Assembly (NCBI RefSeq): GCF_000495435.3
Contig: NZ_AXUN02000101.1
Coordinates: 1 to 33,999, forward strand
Direction of reading: 5' to 3'
From: Youngiibacter fragilis 232.1
GTDB lineage: Bacteria; Bacillota; Clostridia; Clostridiales; Clostridiaceae
Length of the DNA: 33,999 nucleotides
Shown here: piece by piece, positions 22,738-33,954 of the stretch
Layout of the letters: every line of letters starts with the position of its first letter
Position numbering within the stretch: position 1 is the first letter of the stretch
Notes under the pieces: model-generated
What the model saw: only the letters and a program-made list of their open reading frames with translations
Told to the model about the DNA's origin: nothing
Databases searched by the model: none
Made by a program: the position numbers and the translations under genes

Positions 22738-25393
22738 TGTCCTCCACGTCCCTTCCTGGTTGTTTAATATGGTCCTTTCTGCGCCTTAGGACCAAAAAAA
22801 TCATCATTGAAGCTGATAATGCTGTAATCCCGATTCCCTCAGCAAGCTTGTCAGTAAAGAAAGTAAGCCTTATGTCATGGCTGCCTTCCGGCACTTCAAA
22901 GCTAAGCAGGCTCTCGTCGACTGCAAAGGCTTCAACTCTCTTTCCATCTACAATCACATTCCATCCCCTGTCGTAGGGTATGGACATGACCATTACCCCA
23001 TCGTATGAGGATTCTACAGTCCCTCTGATCGATGTATCTGAATAGCTCTCAAGCTTCAGCTGGTTGTTTCTGATTTCAGATATGCCCTCTTCAAAGGCTT
23101 CCAGGTCCATCCTGTATGAGTATATCTCAAACCTTCCTGATTCGGATCCTGCTTTGTCAAATTCTATCAGTACCTCTGCAGACGTCCCCGTTTCACAGTA
23201 CCCAAGGCTTATGACAGAGGAGTGGTATGCATCGAATTCTGACTTTACACCGTTTACCGTGATCGAACCCTTGCCCTTCATTGAGGACGGAGCATCGTAG
23301 TATAGATAAACCTGTCCGCTTTCATGAAAATCCATTCCTATGACCACTGATGAATCGCTTTCCTTGCTTGTGCGGGTATAGCTGTACCTTCCTGTTCCGG
23401 ATAGAGTAAGGTTATTCGTCTCACCGACCTCCTGGTCTATAGGCCTTAGCACCTCCTCCACTCCGCTGAGCGCTTCAAAGAGGATCCTTTGGGAGTCCAG
23501 AGGGTCTCTTCCGATGCTGCTCTTGAAGCTTGTTATATCAGAATTTACCATGAATCCCGGAGAAAGTGAATATGGGTTCTTCAGCACATCCAGCTCAACA
23601 GATTCCGAAACCTTCATATAGAGCTTCTCTTCTACATTTAGATCCCTGTAGACCAGATACCTGATGCCAAAAAGTGAATCCGTTAAAAGGGTAGACCCAC
23701 TGTACACATAGCTGTTGATGCCGTTGCTGTACAGCCCCAGCTCCTCCATAAGGTCTACAGGTTTTTCGGATATTGTCGAGGCAAATACCGATACCCCGGG
23801 GTAATTGTAAAGGGCAGGATCATTGTGCGTCTTGTGCGGGATCACCTCAATCCTGTAGAAGTCCCTGTCGGTCTCAAGGAGCATGGAGACCTGTTCCCTT
23901 ATTTCACGCACCTCACTGCCGCTTGAATAGCTTTCCCTGGATGAGTAGCTCTCCTTGCTGTCAATCTTAATGACAGTCACTATGGTATTGGTAAGTAGCT
24001 CAAGAACCAATACGACAATAAGAGCGGATGCACCCTTGAATCTCCTGGCACCTTGGCTGCGCATGCGAGCGAATGCTGCTGCATAGAGAATGACGAAGGC
24101 TGCACTCACATATACCGTGTGAAGCGGAAGCTTCAGGTCTTCGAACTTCTGCGATATCAAAATCAGGAAAAGCACCAACATGCTTATCATCCCAACCTGC
24201 TTCCCGCTGAATTCATCCATTGCCCTGTAGCCCTCATATGCAATGGTCAGCACAAGGAATATGTATACGAAGGAGAACCTGTATGGGAGCTGGTTCGGAA
24301 AATGGAAGCCGTGCCACATGAAGTTCAGGATATTGATGTTGAAGCTGGCAAGCAAAAAAACAACAAGAAGAAGGTTCAGGACCTTGTCCTTGAGTGCGAT
24401 CCTCCTGACAAGAAAATACATCGGAACAAGCATGAGCACCACAAGTCCGCTGTAGAGGTTCGGCGCACCATCACGTATCACGGGATCTGCCGTCATGAAA
24501 TGCCTTGCCACAAAATCGAAGATATCGTAATAGGTCTTCACTGTCTTTGGGAAAGTATCCCCTGCCGCCGAAGTTGTCCCAAGCTGTACGAAAGTAGGCA
24601 GGATGAGGAATGCAGACAAACCGCCTGAAAGAAGGGAATACCCTGCAAACCTTGCAGTCGTCCCTATAAGTACCATAGGCTTCCTTATGCTGTAATGCTT
24701 AAGAAGCGTTACCATAAAATAGAATACGATGAATATGCATATGAAAAAGGCCATATAGAAATTTGTGATCAGCGAAGCCGTAAGGGCGATGCAATAGAGT
24801 AAGCCCCGACCTTCCTTTACCAGCCTGATGATGCCGTACGCCGCAAGCGGCAGAAGATATATCGAATCCAGCCACATGATGTTCCAGGAATACGCGAGGA
24901 CAAAGCCTGACAGCGCATACAAGGAGGAGAATGCAACCGTGCCAAGGTCCCTGTCGCCATATGCTTTGCGGAGGAAATAATTGAAGGCTGATCCTGCAAG
25001 GCCTACCTTGATAAGCGTTATCGCAAGGATAGCTTCAGTGATGAACTGCGGCGGGAAAATTACGGTGAGTATGTTCAAAGGACTTGCCAGGTAATAAGCG
25101 AAGAGAGGCAGATAGTTTATCCCAAGGCCTCCTGACCAGGAATAGATGAGGCTTGAGAATGAAGTCAGCTTATCCTGGAGGTCAGATATGAACGGAGCGT
25201 ACTGGAAATACATGTCGACTGTCAGTATGTTCCTTCCGCCAAACGGAAACACCCCGATTACCGCATATGCGAGAAGAAGTATGAATGAAGGCACTAAAAA
25301 AGACATCAGCAGAACATGATGTTTAATTATCTTATCGTTTAGCTTTTGAAAAAACCGACTTTTCAATTTCAAGCGATATCCCACCTTAAGCAA
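22730..25393 (-). CDS. yfhO: YfhO-family multi-pass membrane glycosyltransferase
   Basis: 887 residues. The N-terminal 480 residues hold about a dozen membrane helices with the loop segment DMYFQYAPFISDLQDKL, typical of the YfhO family (GT-C fold). A large extracytoplasmic beta-rich domain follows (about 490-850), with a final membrane helix and a basic RRRKDH tail. GT-C enzymes take a sugar from a lipid carrier outside the membrane and add it to a polymer. It overlaps the start of the GT2 gene by 8 bases, so the two are made together. A role in teichoic acid or other wall polymer glycosylation is inferred from CsbB/YfhO. Length matches the family. Confidence 0.9.
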   Translation of the reverse strand: MLKVGYRLKLKSRFFQKLNDKIIKHHVLLMSFLVPSFILLLAYAVIGVFPFGGRNILTVDMYFQYAPFISDLQDKLTSFSSLIYSWSGGLGINYLPLFAYYLASPLNILTVIFPPQFITEAILAITLIKVGLAGSAFNYFLRKAYGDRDLGTVAFSSLYALSGFVLAYSWNIMWLDSIYLLPLAAYGIIRLVKEGRGLLYCIALTASLITNFYMAFFICIFIVFYFMVTLLKHYSIRKPMVLIGTTARFAGYSLLSGGLSAFLILPTFVQLGTTSAAGDTFPKTVKTYYDIFDFVARHFMTADPVIRDGAPNLYSGLVVLMLVPMYFLVRRIALKDKVLNLLLVVFLLASFNINILNFMWHGFHFPNQLPYRFSFVYIFLVLTIAYEGYRAMDEFSGKQVGMISMLVLFLILISQKFEDLKLPLHTVYVSAAFVILYAAAFARMRSQGARRFKGASALIVVLVLELLTNTIVTVIKIDSKESYSSRESYSSGSEVREIREQVSMLLETDRDFYRIEVIPHKTHNDPALYNYPGVSVFASTISEKPVDLMEELGLYSNGINSYVYSGSTLLTDSLFGIRYLVYRDLNVEEKLYMKVSESVELDVLKNPYSLSPGFMVNSDITSFKSSIGRDPLDSQRILFEALSGVEEVLRPIDQEVGETNNLTLSGTGRYSYTRTSKESDSSVVIGMDFHESGQVYLYYDAPSSMKGKGSITVNGVKSEFDAYHSSVISLGYCETGTSAEVLIEFDKAGSESGRFEIYSYRMDLEAFEEGISEIRNNQLKLESYSDTSIRGTVESSYDGVMVMSIPYDRGWNVIVDGKRVEAFAVDESLLSFEVPEGSHDIRLTFFTDKLAEGIGITALSASMMIFLVLRRRKDHIKQPGRDVEDNG

Positions 25394-25512
25394 TTCTTGT
25401 AAGTAATTATCGATTCAACGGTCTCTCCATGTCAATTGATGCCTGGCAGTCAGGCAATCTTTCCCATAGCCTTCAGCTCCTGTAAGCAGCGGGAGAAGAA
25501 TTGTGAATAAGT

Positions 25513-26361
25513 CTAAATGAAGAGCAAAAGGCTTACTGCCATAACCATCATTCCGGCAACGAGGCCGTATATGGACAGGTGATGCTCACCGTATTCCCTT
25601 GCTGACGGTAGCAGCTCATCGAGGGATATGAACACCATGATGCCGGCAACAAGGGCGAAGATTATTCCCATGAGGGTTTCGCTCATGAATGGCATGAGTA
25701 TGAGGTATCCTACAAGTGCTCCAACCGGCTCGGACAATCCTGACAGGAATGAATAGAACAGTGCCTTCTTCTTGCTCCCGGTCGCATAGTATATGGGGAC
25801 TGAAACTGCTATGCCTTCAGGTATGTTATGTATCGCTATTGCCATTGCAATGGGGATAGCTATCTGCGGCTCCTGCAGGGCTGCGATGAAGGTGGCAAGA
25901 CCTTCAGGAAAGTTATGTATCCCTATTGCAAGTGCGGTGAACAGTCCCATCCTGAGAAGCTTGTGGTTCTTCTTTGCCTCTTCCCTCTTCCTTATCTGCT
26001 CCGCATGATGACCCTCGGCAGGGTTATCCTCATTGATCTCCTCGATGGTGTGCATCTCATGCGGATTTTCGGATGAAGGTATAAGCTTGTCTATTATTCC
26101 GATCAGGAACATGCCGGCAAAGAAGGCTATGACTGTTATCCATGAACCCTTTTCCATGCCAAGCTCTCCAATGAGGCTTGTCCTTGCCTTGTAGAAGATC
26201 TCGATCATTGATACGTATATCATCACCCCGGCAGAAAAACCAAGGCTTATGGACAGGAACCTCGGGCTGCTCTTCTTCATGAAGAAAGCCAGCATGCTGC
26301 CCACGCCGGTGCTCAGTCCGGCAAACAAGGTAAGTGCAAAAGCAAAAAACAGATTTTCCAT
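25513..26361 (-). CDS. zupT: ZIP-family divalent metal transporter (ZupT-like)
   Basis: 282 residues with eight predicted membrane helices. The ZIP signature motifs are in helices 4 and 5: IHNFPEGLATFIAA and IHNIPEGIAVSVPIYY, with FLSGLSEPVGA following. A long His- and charge-rich loop (about 98-130; HEMHTIEE, EGHHAEQIRK) between helices 3 and 4 is typical of metal sensing or binding. It imports Zn2+, and in some relatives Fe2+ or Mn2+, into the cytoplasm. The ATG at 26361 has GGAGG 5 bases upstream and is preferred over 26373. A small upstream frame (26380-26574) is not counted. No Zur-like palindrome was seen before the gene. Confidence 0.9.
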   Translation of the reverse strand: MENLFFAFALTLFAGLSTGVGSMLAFFMKKSSPRFLSISLGFSAGVMIYVSMIEIFYKARTSLIGELGMEKGSWITVIAFFAGMFLIGIIDKLIPSSENPHEMHTIEEINEDNPAEGHHAEQIRKREEAKKNHKLLRMGLFTALAIGIHNFPEGLATFIAALQEPQIAIPIAMAIAIHNIPEGIAVSVPIYYATGSKKKALFYSFLSGLSEPVGALVGYLILMPFMSETLMGIIFALVAGIMVFISLDELLPSAREYGEHHLSIYGLVAGMMVMAVSLLLFI

Positions 26362-26496
26362 ATGTTCCTCCATCGGTAGCTAGTATCGCTTGTCTAATTC
26401 GATGTATCCTTTTGAAATATCGGCAACAAATGTAAACAGCAGGATGCATTGCCCATCATTCCTGAATATCATTGTCTTATTGTTCATACCTATGAT

Positions 26497-26505
26497 TATA
26501 GCAAA
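26497..26505 (-). promoter_or_regulatory. Possible extended -10 promoter of the ZIP transporter gene
   Basis: On the minus strand TGCTATAAT, an extended -10 element, lies near 26505-26497, about 135 bases upstream of the transporter start codon. No good -35 box is seen, as allowed for this class. Confidence 0.4.
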
Positions 26506-26601
26506 TTTCAAGTGATTATTCTCCATATCATCGCCTGTGGGCATTTTTGTTTTTTCCATCCACGCTCCATACAATGATCAGGGAGGATTTTGGGTCATGA
26601 T

Positions 26602-26630
26602 TACAGGGGGCAGTGGTCCTGCCCCCTGTA
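26602..26630. terminator. Strong hairpin downstream of katG
   Basis: A perfect 12-bp stem (TACAGGGGGCAG / CTGCCCCCTGTA) with a 5-base loop lies 28 bases past the katG stop codon. It has no T run on the minus strand, so it may stabilise the 3' end as well as, or instead of, ending transcription. Confidence 0.55.
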
Positions 26631-26657
26631 AATGCAGCTGTCAATTTTTCAAATACC

Positions 26658-29009
<2,352 letters not shown>

Positions 29010-29096
29010 ATGCTGCAGTGAACCGAGACAACACAAAATCTCATTGCTATTAAACACCGGAAAACGAAATTAGCCCAACTCAAATAGTGTATCTCC

Positions 29097-29130
29097 AAAA
29101 AAAGAAGCCTCATCACGCATCAAGCGGCTG
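29097..29130 (-). terminator. Likely terminator of the MMPL exporter gene
   Basis: Past the stop codon at 29144 the minus strand has a short AGCC/GGCT-type stem and then TTCTTTTTTT. The stem is weak, but the T run is strong. A convergent terminator is not expected because katG reads the same way upstream. Confidence 0.4.
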
Positions 29131-29143
29131 AAGCTCCTTATCA

Positions 29144-32020
29144 TTATGCTATATTCACTTCTTCAGAGTCAGCACCATTCATGAGCGCTGCCTTTTCCTT
29201 CCTGGATAGAATAAACCTGTCAAGCATATATAGTATTGGCGGAAGCAGTACGAATGTGGACAGCAGTGCCAGAGAGACGTTAATTACCGTCATGAAGCCA
29301 AAATCCTTGAGGATCACAAAATCAGACATCATCAGCACCGAAAAGCCTCCTACGGTTGTAAGCCCTGATGCAAGCACTGCGACTCCAATGGATCCGACAG
29401 CTGTCTTCATCGCATCTGTCTTATTGCTTCCCTTCACGCGCTCCTCAATGTAGCGTTCCATTAGCATGATGGTCATCTCGCTTCCCATCCCGAGCACCAT
29501 GGCTCCAAGGGTAGCAGTAATAGGCGTGAAACTTATTCCTGACAAGTACATAATTCCGCTGGAAATCCCTATGATGCTTATGACAGGAAGCACAGGTATC
29601 AGCGCCTTAACCGGATTCCTGTATATCATGAGAAGCGCTGCGAAAATCAGAACCAGACCAAGTCCTGTCATGGTGATGCGTCCTGAAGTAAGTCCTTTTA
29701 CCATTTCAACGTCAAGAACACTCTTGCCTGTGACCTGGACATTAATTGCATTGTCCGCCAGAGTCTCCCTCAGTGAAGCTATGAATGTTTCAAGTTCTTC
29801 TGTAGGAAGATGCCTTATGTTTATTATTACAGAACTCCTTGTGGCATCATCATTTATGAACATCCTTGACATGGAGGCTGGAATGTCTTCTGCAATTTCC
29901 TCATAATCCGAATATGGAAGGCTGTCATAACCAGAGAAAGTGATTGCTGTATCAGCCAGAGACTTTATGTCGGTTATGACATCAGGATACTTTGCCACCA
30001 GTTCATCAGGGGTCTCGACCATCCACTGCAGGCTCTCTGCACTTGCCAGATCCTCACCTTCAAAGTAAAGCACTATCTGGTCTGTAGAACCTAATGCGTC
30101 CCTTACCTCACGCAGGTCTGCAAGAGCCGGCATGTCCTGTGGCATGAAGGATTCCATGTCCGTCTGTACTCCAATCTTCGAGTCCTTCATGAATCCCAGC
30201 ACTGATAAAAGGAGTACCAACACCAGTATCGGGTACCTGAACCTAAGTATTTGGCCTGTGAAGGCACCGAGCATCCTTTTCAGCCAGCCTTCTCCATTTG
30301 TTCCACCAGGTGCCATATTTACGCTGTCACTTGACACAAGACTGACATCCATCACGTTCTTCCTTATGTGCAGGACTGGAAGAAGTATGAATATGCTTCC
30401 GATGAAGCTTATTACAACACCCAAGGTCAGCATCTTTCCAAAGTCACGTATCATGGGCACAGGTGACACATATAGGGAGATAAATCCGAGGACTGTTGCG
30501 AGGACTGCTATTGTTACCGCTTTTCCAACATTCTTTACGGTCGATACTACAGAGTTGTCCTCCTCGTACCTGTTATGGAACTGTATGGAGTAGTCGATTC
30601 CGAGTCCTATGAGTATTGGGAATACCGCCATGGACACCATGGTTACAGGTACGCTTATCCAGCCCATGAAGCCAAGTGTAGCTATAACAGAAACTGCTAC
30701 CACTGCAAGACTCAGCATCCTCCACCTTACCTTGAATACAAGTGCAAGTACGATCAGCATGATGAAGAGTGCGAATGCGACCATTGTCATCATGTTTACC
30801 TTCATCTCTGCCTTAAGCGATGCGTCAAGAACAGGCTTTCCTGATACGACAACTGATACGGTTTCGAATCTCTCTGCATCCAAGGCCGCCTTCAATGAAT
30901 CAATGACGGTTTCCTTCTGGCTATCAGGAATTCCTCCCTCAAGCTTAACTATCATCATCGCTGTATTGTTGTCCTGGACTACATTCGTAAATATGGAACG
31001 GAGATTTCCGTCTTCATACAGCAAAAGGTCAAGCTCTTCCTGCACCTTTGGAAGTCCAGCCTCCATCATAGCGGACTTGTCAGTGAAGACTACAAGGGCT
31101 TCAGAAATGTCTGTAAGGTTATTGCCCATGGTGATGAAGCCTTCAGCCATTGTCTTCAGCTCGTCAGGTGAGATCGCACCCTTGAAGCTGTCCTTCATTC
31201 CAGAAGTTTCCGCGCTGAGCTTGTCCTTTATGCTGTCAAGCGCATCTGCGGTGCTCCTCGTACCTGCCTCCAGTGTTCCGGCTTTAACTGAGATTCCAGC
31301 GAGAGCCTCAGAGCTTTTTGCCAGATTCTCAGAAAGTGCTTTCATCTGCATCTGAAGCATTGGATTTGCGGACGCCATGATGCTAAGTTCTGATAGCTTG
31401 ACTCCTGCTCCCTTTATCCCCTCTGCCGCTGTAGCAGTGCCCTGCGAGATTCCACTGACCCCTTTGCCTATATTGTTCTGTCCTTCAATCAGACGGTCAA
31501 AATTCGCTGTAGCATCTGCAAGGCTTGAGAGCTTTGCTTCCAGTACCTTTGGGTCTGGAAGCTCCTTTTCAGAAAGAGTTGTCCCAACCTCAACCAGCTT
31601 CTCTCCCATGATATTAAGCCCGTCACACAGCTCTCCCATTTTTCCAATCAGCATCTCCGCCTGGTTAGAAGTCATCTGATGGGCGATCGTTCCTGGACTC
31701 ATTATGGAATATATCCCTGACTCATACTTAAGTCTGTTCTCTACATTCCACATACGGGTGATGTTGCCAATCGTGAGTAATGAACCTGCCTGCTCTTCCT
31801 TGAAGAGCACCAGTATTGAATCTCCACCGAAGGTTTCCTCCATTGCTGCCTGTGTCTTATACACCTCAGTGTCAGAATCAACCAGGGTATCATTGCCGGT
31901 CGACATGCTAATGTTCCTGGCACCTGCCACCATTGCAAGGAAAACCGCGATTGTGGCAAAGAGCACCCTGAAAGGATGTTCATGCATCATAATACCTATT
32001 CTTTCAAAAACCTTGTTCAT
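29144..32020 (-). CDS. MMPL/RND-superfamily exporter
   Basis: 958 residues with the two-repeat plan of RND proteins: one membrane helix, a large external domain and a five- to six-helix bundle, repeated. The first external domain (about 40-410) is long, with a helical, probably coiled-coil segment at about 140-340. The transmembrane bundle has the conserved GLGIDYSIQFHNRYEE in repeat 1 and GMGSEMTIMLMERYIEE in repeat 2, the family's proton-relay region. MMPL members export lipids, peptides or hydrophobic compounds. It overlaps the TetR regulator by 4 bases, so it is in the same operon and likely controlled by it. The substrate is unknown. Confidence 0.88.
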   Translation of the reverse strand: MNKVFERIGIMMHEHPFRVLFATIAVFLAMVAGARNISMSTGNDTLVDSDTEVYKTQAAMEETFGGDSILVLFKEEQAGSLLTIGNITRMWNVENRLKYESGIYSIMSPGTIAHQMTSNQAEMLIGKMGELCDGLNIMGEKLVEVGTTLSEKELPDPKVLEAKLSSLADATANFDRLIEGQNNIGKGVSGISQGTATAAEGIKGAGVKLSELSIMASANPMLQMQMKALSENLAKSSEALAGISVKAGTLEAGTRSTADALDSIKDKLSAETSGMKDSFKGAISPDELKTMAEGFITMGNNLTDISEALVVFTDKSAMMEAGLPKVQEELDLLLYEDGNLRSIFTNVVQDNNTAMMIVKLEGGIPDSQKETVIDSLKAALDAERFETVSVVVSGKPVLDASLKAEMKVNMMTMVAFALFIMLIVLALVFKVRWRMLSLAVVAVSVIATLGFMGWISVPVTMVSMAVFPILIGLGIDYSIQFHNRYEEDNSVVSTVKNVGKAVTIAVLATVLGFISLYVSPVPMIRDFGKMLTLGVVISFIGSIFILLPVLHIRKNVMDVSLVSSDSVNMAPGGTNGEGWLKRMLGAFTGQILRFRYPILVLVLLLSVLGFMKDSKIGVQTDMESFMPQDMPALADLREVRDALGSTDQIVLYFEGEDLASAESLQWMVETPDELVAKYPDVITDIKSLADTAITFSGYDSLPYSDYEEIAEDIPASMSRMFINDDATRSSVIINIRHLPTEELETFIASLRETLADNAINVQVTGKSVLDVEMVKGLTSGRITMTGLGLVLIFAALLMIYRNPVKALIPVLPVISIIGISSGIMYLSGISFTPITATLGAMVLGMGSEMTIMLMERYIEERVKGSNKTDAMKTAVGSIGVAVLASGLTTVGGFSVLMMSDFVILKDFGFMTVINVSLALLSTFVLLPPILYMLDRFILSRKEKAALMNGADSEEVNIA

Positions 32021-32589
32021 TTAACGTCTCCCTGCAATGTTTTTATCAGCATCCATGATATGTTGTCAACAAAATCTCCAATTGCACCATGATCTTTTTC
32101 AGGCATATAGAGGAACGACAGAAGTGACCCCATGACAAGTCTTACAGCTTGTTTCTTTCTGCCAGGGTCTGCATTGGAGGTATACAGTATCTTTTCGATT
32201 ATATTTCGTATCCCTTCAGAGAAATCCGACTGCCCCATTTCATGGATCGCGGATGATTCGTTGAGTATCAGCCGAACTGTATCATAGTTTTCCGATATGA
32301 ATGTTATCCGGTTCAAAAGCACTGCCTTGAGCCTTTCCTGCTGGTTAAGGCCTGATGATGTATCCACCACCTCTTCCAGCGTCTTCAGAAGGATCGGTGT
32401 TATACCCTCCAGGAAGATATCCTGCTTGCTCTTGAAATACCTGAACAGTGTCACTTCAGTTATTGAAGCAGCTGCGGCGATTTCCGAGGTTGTTGCACCC
32501 TTGAATCCTTTCTCCTTGAAGACCTCCAGAGCACTGTCAATTATCTGCCTTCTCCTGTCTTCCTTGTTCATCCTTATCTGTTTTTGCAT
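32017..32589 (-). CDS. TetR-family transcriptional regulator
   Basis: 190 residues. The N-terminal helix-turn-helix (about 8-55; RRRQIIDSALEVFKEKGFKGATTSEIAAAASITEVTLFRYFKSKQDIF) is a classical TetR DNA-binding domain, and the C-terminal part is an all-helical ligand-binding domain. AGGGGATC precedes the ATG. The stop codon overlaps the MMPL exporter start by 4 bases. A palindrome at 32609-32622 lies at the transcription start of its own promoter, so it probably represses the regulator-exporter operon until an exporter substrate binds. The ligand is unknown. Confidence 0.92.
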   Translation of the reverse strand: MQKQIRMNKEDRRRQIIDSALEVFKEKGFKGATTSEIAAAASITEVTLFRYFKSKQDIFLEGITPILLKTLEEVVDTSSGLNQQERLKAVLLNRITFISENYDTVRLILNESSAIHEMGQSDFSEGIRNIIEKILYTSNADPGRKKQAVRLVMGSLLSFLYMPEKDHGAIGDFVDNISWMLIKTLQGDVK

Positions 32590-32608
32590 ATCTTGATCCC
32601 CTTATGTT

Positions 32609-32622
32609 AGTAAGTACTTACT
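32609..32622. promoter_or_regulatory. Palindromic operator of the TetR-MMPL operon
   Basis: AGTAAGTACTTACT is a perfect 14-bp palindrome. It lies just downstream of the -10 box of the operon's promoter, 20 bases from the TetR start codon, where a bound repressor would cover the transcription start. Confidence 0.75.
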
Positions 32623-32623
32623 T

Positions 32624-32652
32624 AGTGTATCAGGACTTCAATCTGAATGCAA
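32624..32652 (-). promoter_or_regulatory. Promoter of the TetR-MMPL operon
   Basis: Minus-strand TTGCAT (32652-32647), a 17-base spacer and TACACT (32629-32624) form a moderate vegetative promoter directly upstream of the palindromic operator. Confidence 0.65.
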
Positions 32653-32690
32653 CAACAATTGATCTATACTTCAAAAGGTAAACCCGCAAA

Positions 32691-32717
32691 AAACCGCAAA
32701 GCACTGCTCTGCGGTTT
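32691..32717 (-). terminator. Terminator of the DUF4256 gene
   Basis: AAACCGCA / TGCGGTTT with an inner AGC/GCT pair forms a strong hairpin, followed on the minus strand by TTTTGCGGG. It lies about 110 bases past the stop codon at 32829. Confidence 0.75.
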
Positions 32718-32828
32718 AATGATTGGTCCTCAAATTTTCAGATTTTGCCTGTGTACGCTGTGACACCAGCCTGTCTTCTTACAAAAAATCTCCATGCTCC
32801 AGGCAAGTCAAAGTTTGTAATTCCACAA

Positions 32829-33392
32829 TCAGATATGAAGCATGCCGCGGAAACCTCTTGCAGCATAGTACGACTCTGCACCATTGTGATAAACGAAGAC
32901 TGTATCGTAGCGACGGTCACAGAAGATTGCACCACCAAGTTTCCTTATGTCATCCGGTGTCCTGACCCAGCTTGAAGTCTTCAGGTCAAATTTCCCGTGC
33001 TTCTGAAGCTCGCGATATTGCACTTCAGTCAGAAGCTCGATTCCCATCTCTCCTGCCATGGTAACCGCATCAGTCGCTGGCTTATTCTCTTTTCTGGAGT
33101 CCAGAGCTTCCCTGTCGTAACAGATGCTTCTTCTTCCTTTCGGAGTCTCAGCTGAGCAGTCGAAGTATGCATACTCACCAGTATTCTCATCAATCACAAC
33201 CACATCAGGTTCACCGCCTGTAATCTCCATTTCATTTAGCGACCATAGCTTTATAGGATCAGCTTCAAGCTTTGATTTCACGTCTTCCCATGAAATCCCC
33301 TTGTGCCGGTTCATGTTCTTCTTGAATCTTCCTTCCAGTATCTCAAACAGTTCGTCACGACGCTGAGATGTTAGTTTTTTTGTTTTATCCAT
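32829..33392 (-). CDS. DUF4256 family protein
   Basis: 187-residue cytoplasmic protein. The pattern RRDELFEILEGRFKKNMNRHKGISWEDVKSKLE, VVIDENTGEYAYFDCSAETPKGRRSICYDREALDSRK and RALGGAIFCDRRYDTVFVYHNGAESYYAARGFRG-like segments matches the DUF4256 family, which is common in Gram-positives and lacks a known reaction. The ATG at 33392 has GGAGG 8 bases upstream; a longer frame to 33437 is not supported. It is a single-gene unit with its own terminator. Confidence 0.85.
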   Translation of the reverse strand: MDKTKKLTSQRRDELFEILEGRFKKNMNRHKGISWEDVKSKLEADPIKLWSLNEMEITGGEPDVVVIDENTGEYAYFDCSAETPKGRRSICYDREALDSRKENKPATDAVTMAGEMGIELLTEVQYRELQKHGKFDLKTSSWVRTPDDIRKLGGAIFCDRRYDTVFVYHNGAESYYAARGFRGMLHI

Positions 33393-33579
33393 TCCTATTA
33401 CCTCCCATGATATGGTTCGAAGAAACAGCAATTGCAATAAACTTGATCCCTATTGGCATTTCTGATGAATATCTTTGATACCAGCATCTGTTTTAAACTT
33501 TACACGATTCTCATAGCAGCAAAAACAAATCTAAAGTTTAATAGGACTTATGAGGAAACAAATTACCCTATTCTTGTCC

Positions 33580-33954
33580 TCACCCTTTCTTATGGTCCAG
33601 ATGATTCCCAATCTCCTCTATTGCCAGTTCCAGTGACTTTATTCTTCGTACAAGAAGTGTTCGCTGAGGACTTCCAAGTTTCGACTTCTCATACATTCTA
33701 ACTATACCAGGCAGCAACCCCTCCAGAATAACCTGCGCTGATTTCAGGTCATCTATTGTATGGTTATGCGATTTATGATTCCACGTGCTTTCCAGAATAT
33801 CCAGTCCTGTACGAAGTGCTTCAAGCCGCTTTCTGACCAGAGTAGTGCTAACACCCTTCTCAGTCATCTGAGCCAATGATTTTTCAGTTTTTCATATAGA
33901 AGATTGCAATGAGCTTAAGGATTCGATTTTTTCTTTTTCTGTTACATTAATCAT
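33580..33954 (-). pseudogene. Small helical protein gene interrupted by an in-frame TGA
   Basis: The ATG at 33954 has GAGGAT 7 bases upstream and reads MINVTEKEKIESLSSLQSSI, then a TGA at 33892-33894. The same frame continues without a shift (KTEKSLAQMTEKGVSTTLV and on) for 103 codons to the stop at 33580. The whole would be 124 residues, highly charged and helical (LVRKRLEALRTGLDILES, LVRRIKSLELAIEEIG). Downstream starts (TTG at 33876, ATG at 33867) have no ribosome-binding site, so a product that starts there is doubtful. The TGA is one substitution from CGA or AGA (Arg) or TGG (Trp). I do not recognise the family. TGA is a normal stop elsewhere in the window. Confidence 0.6.

Noticed and set aside
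24053-24628. 191-codon open frame on the + strand
   Set aside because: It lies fully antisense to yfhO, is rich in Cys and His as expected for a shadow frame, and has no ribosome-binding site.
25440-25456. TGCCTG/CAGGCA hairpin near the end of the ZIP gene
   Set aside because: Only 6 bp with no T run on the relevant strand; not enough for a terminator call.
26380-26574. 64-codon minus-strand frame upstream of the ZIP transporter
   Set aside because: It spans the likely promoter, has at best a weak ribosome-binding site, and resembles no family; a leader peptide is possible but unsupported.
33860-33894. Possible selenocysteine insertion at the in-frame TGA
   Set aside because: The following 5-bp stem is too weak and lacks the bulged and loop guanines of bacterial SECIS elements; the protein has no redox motif.
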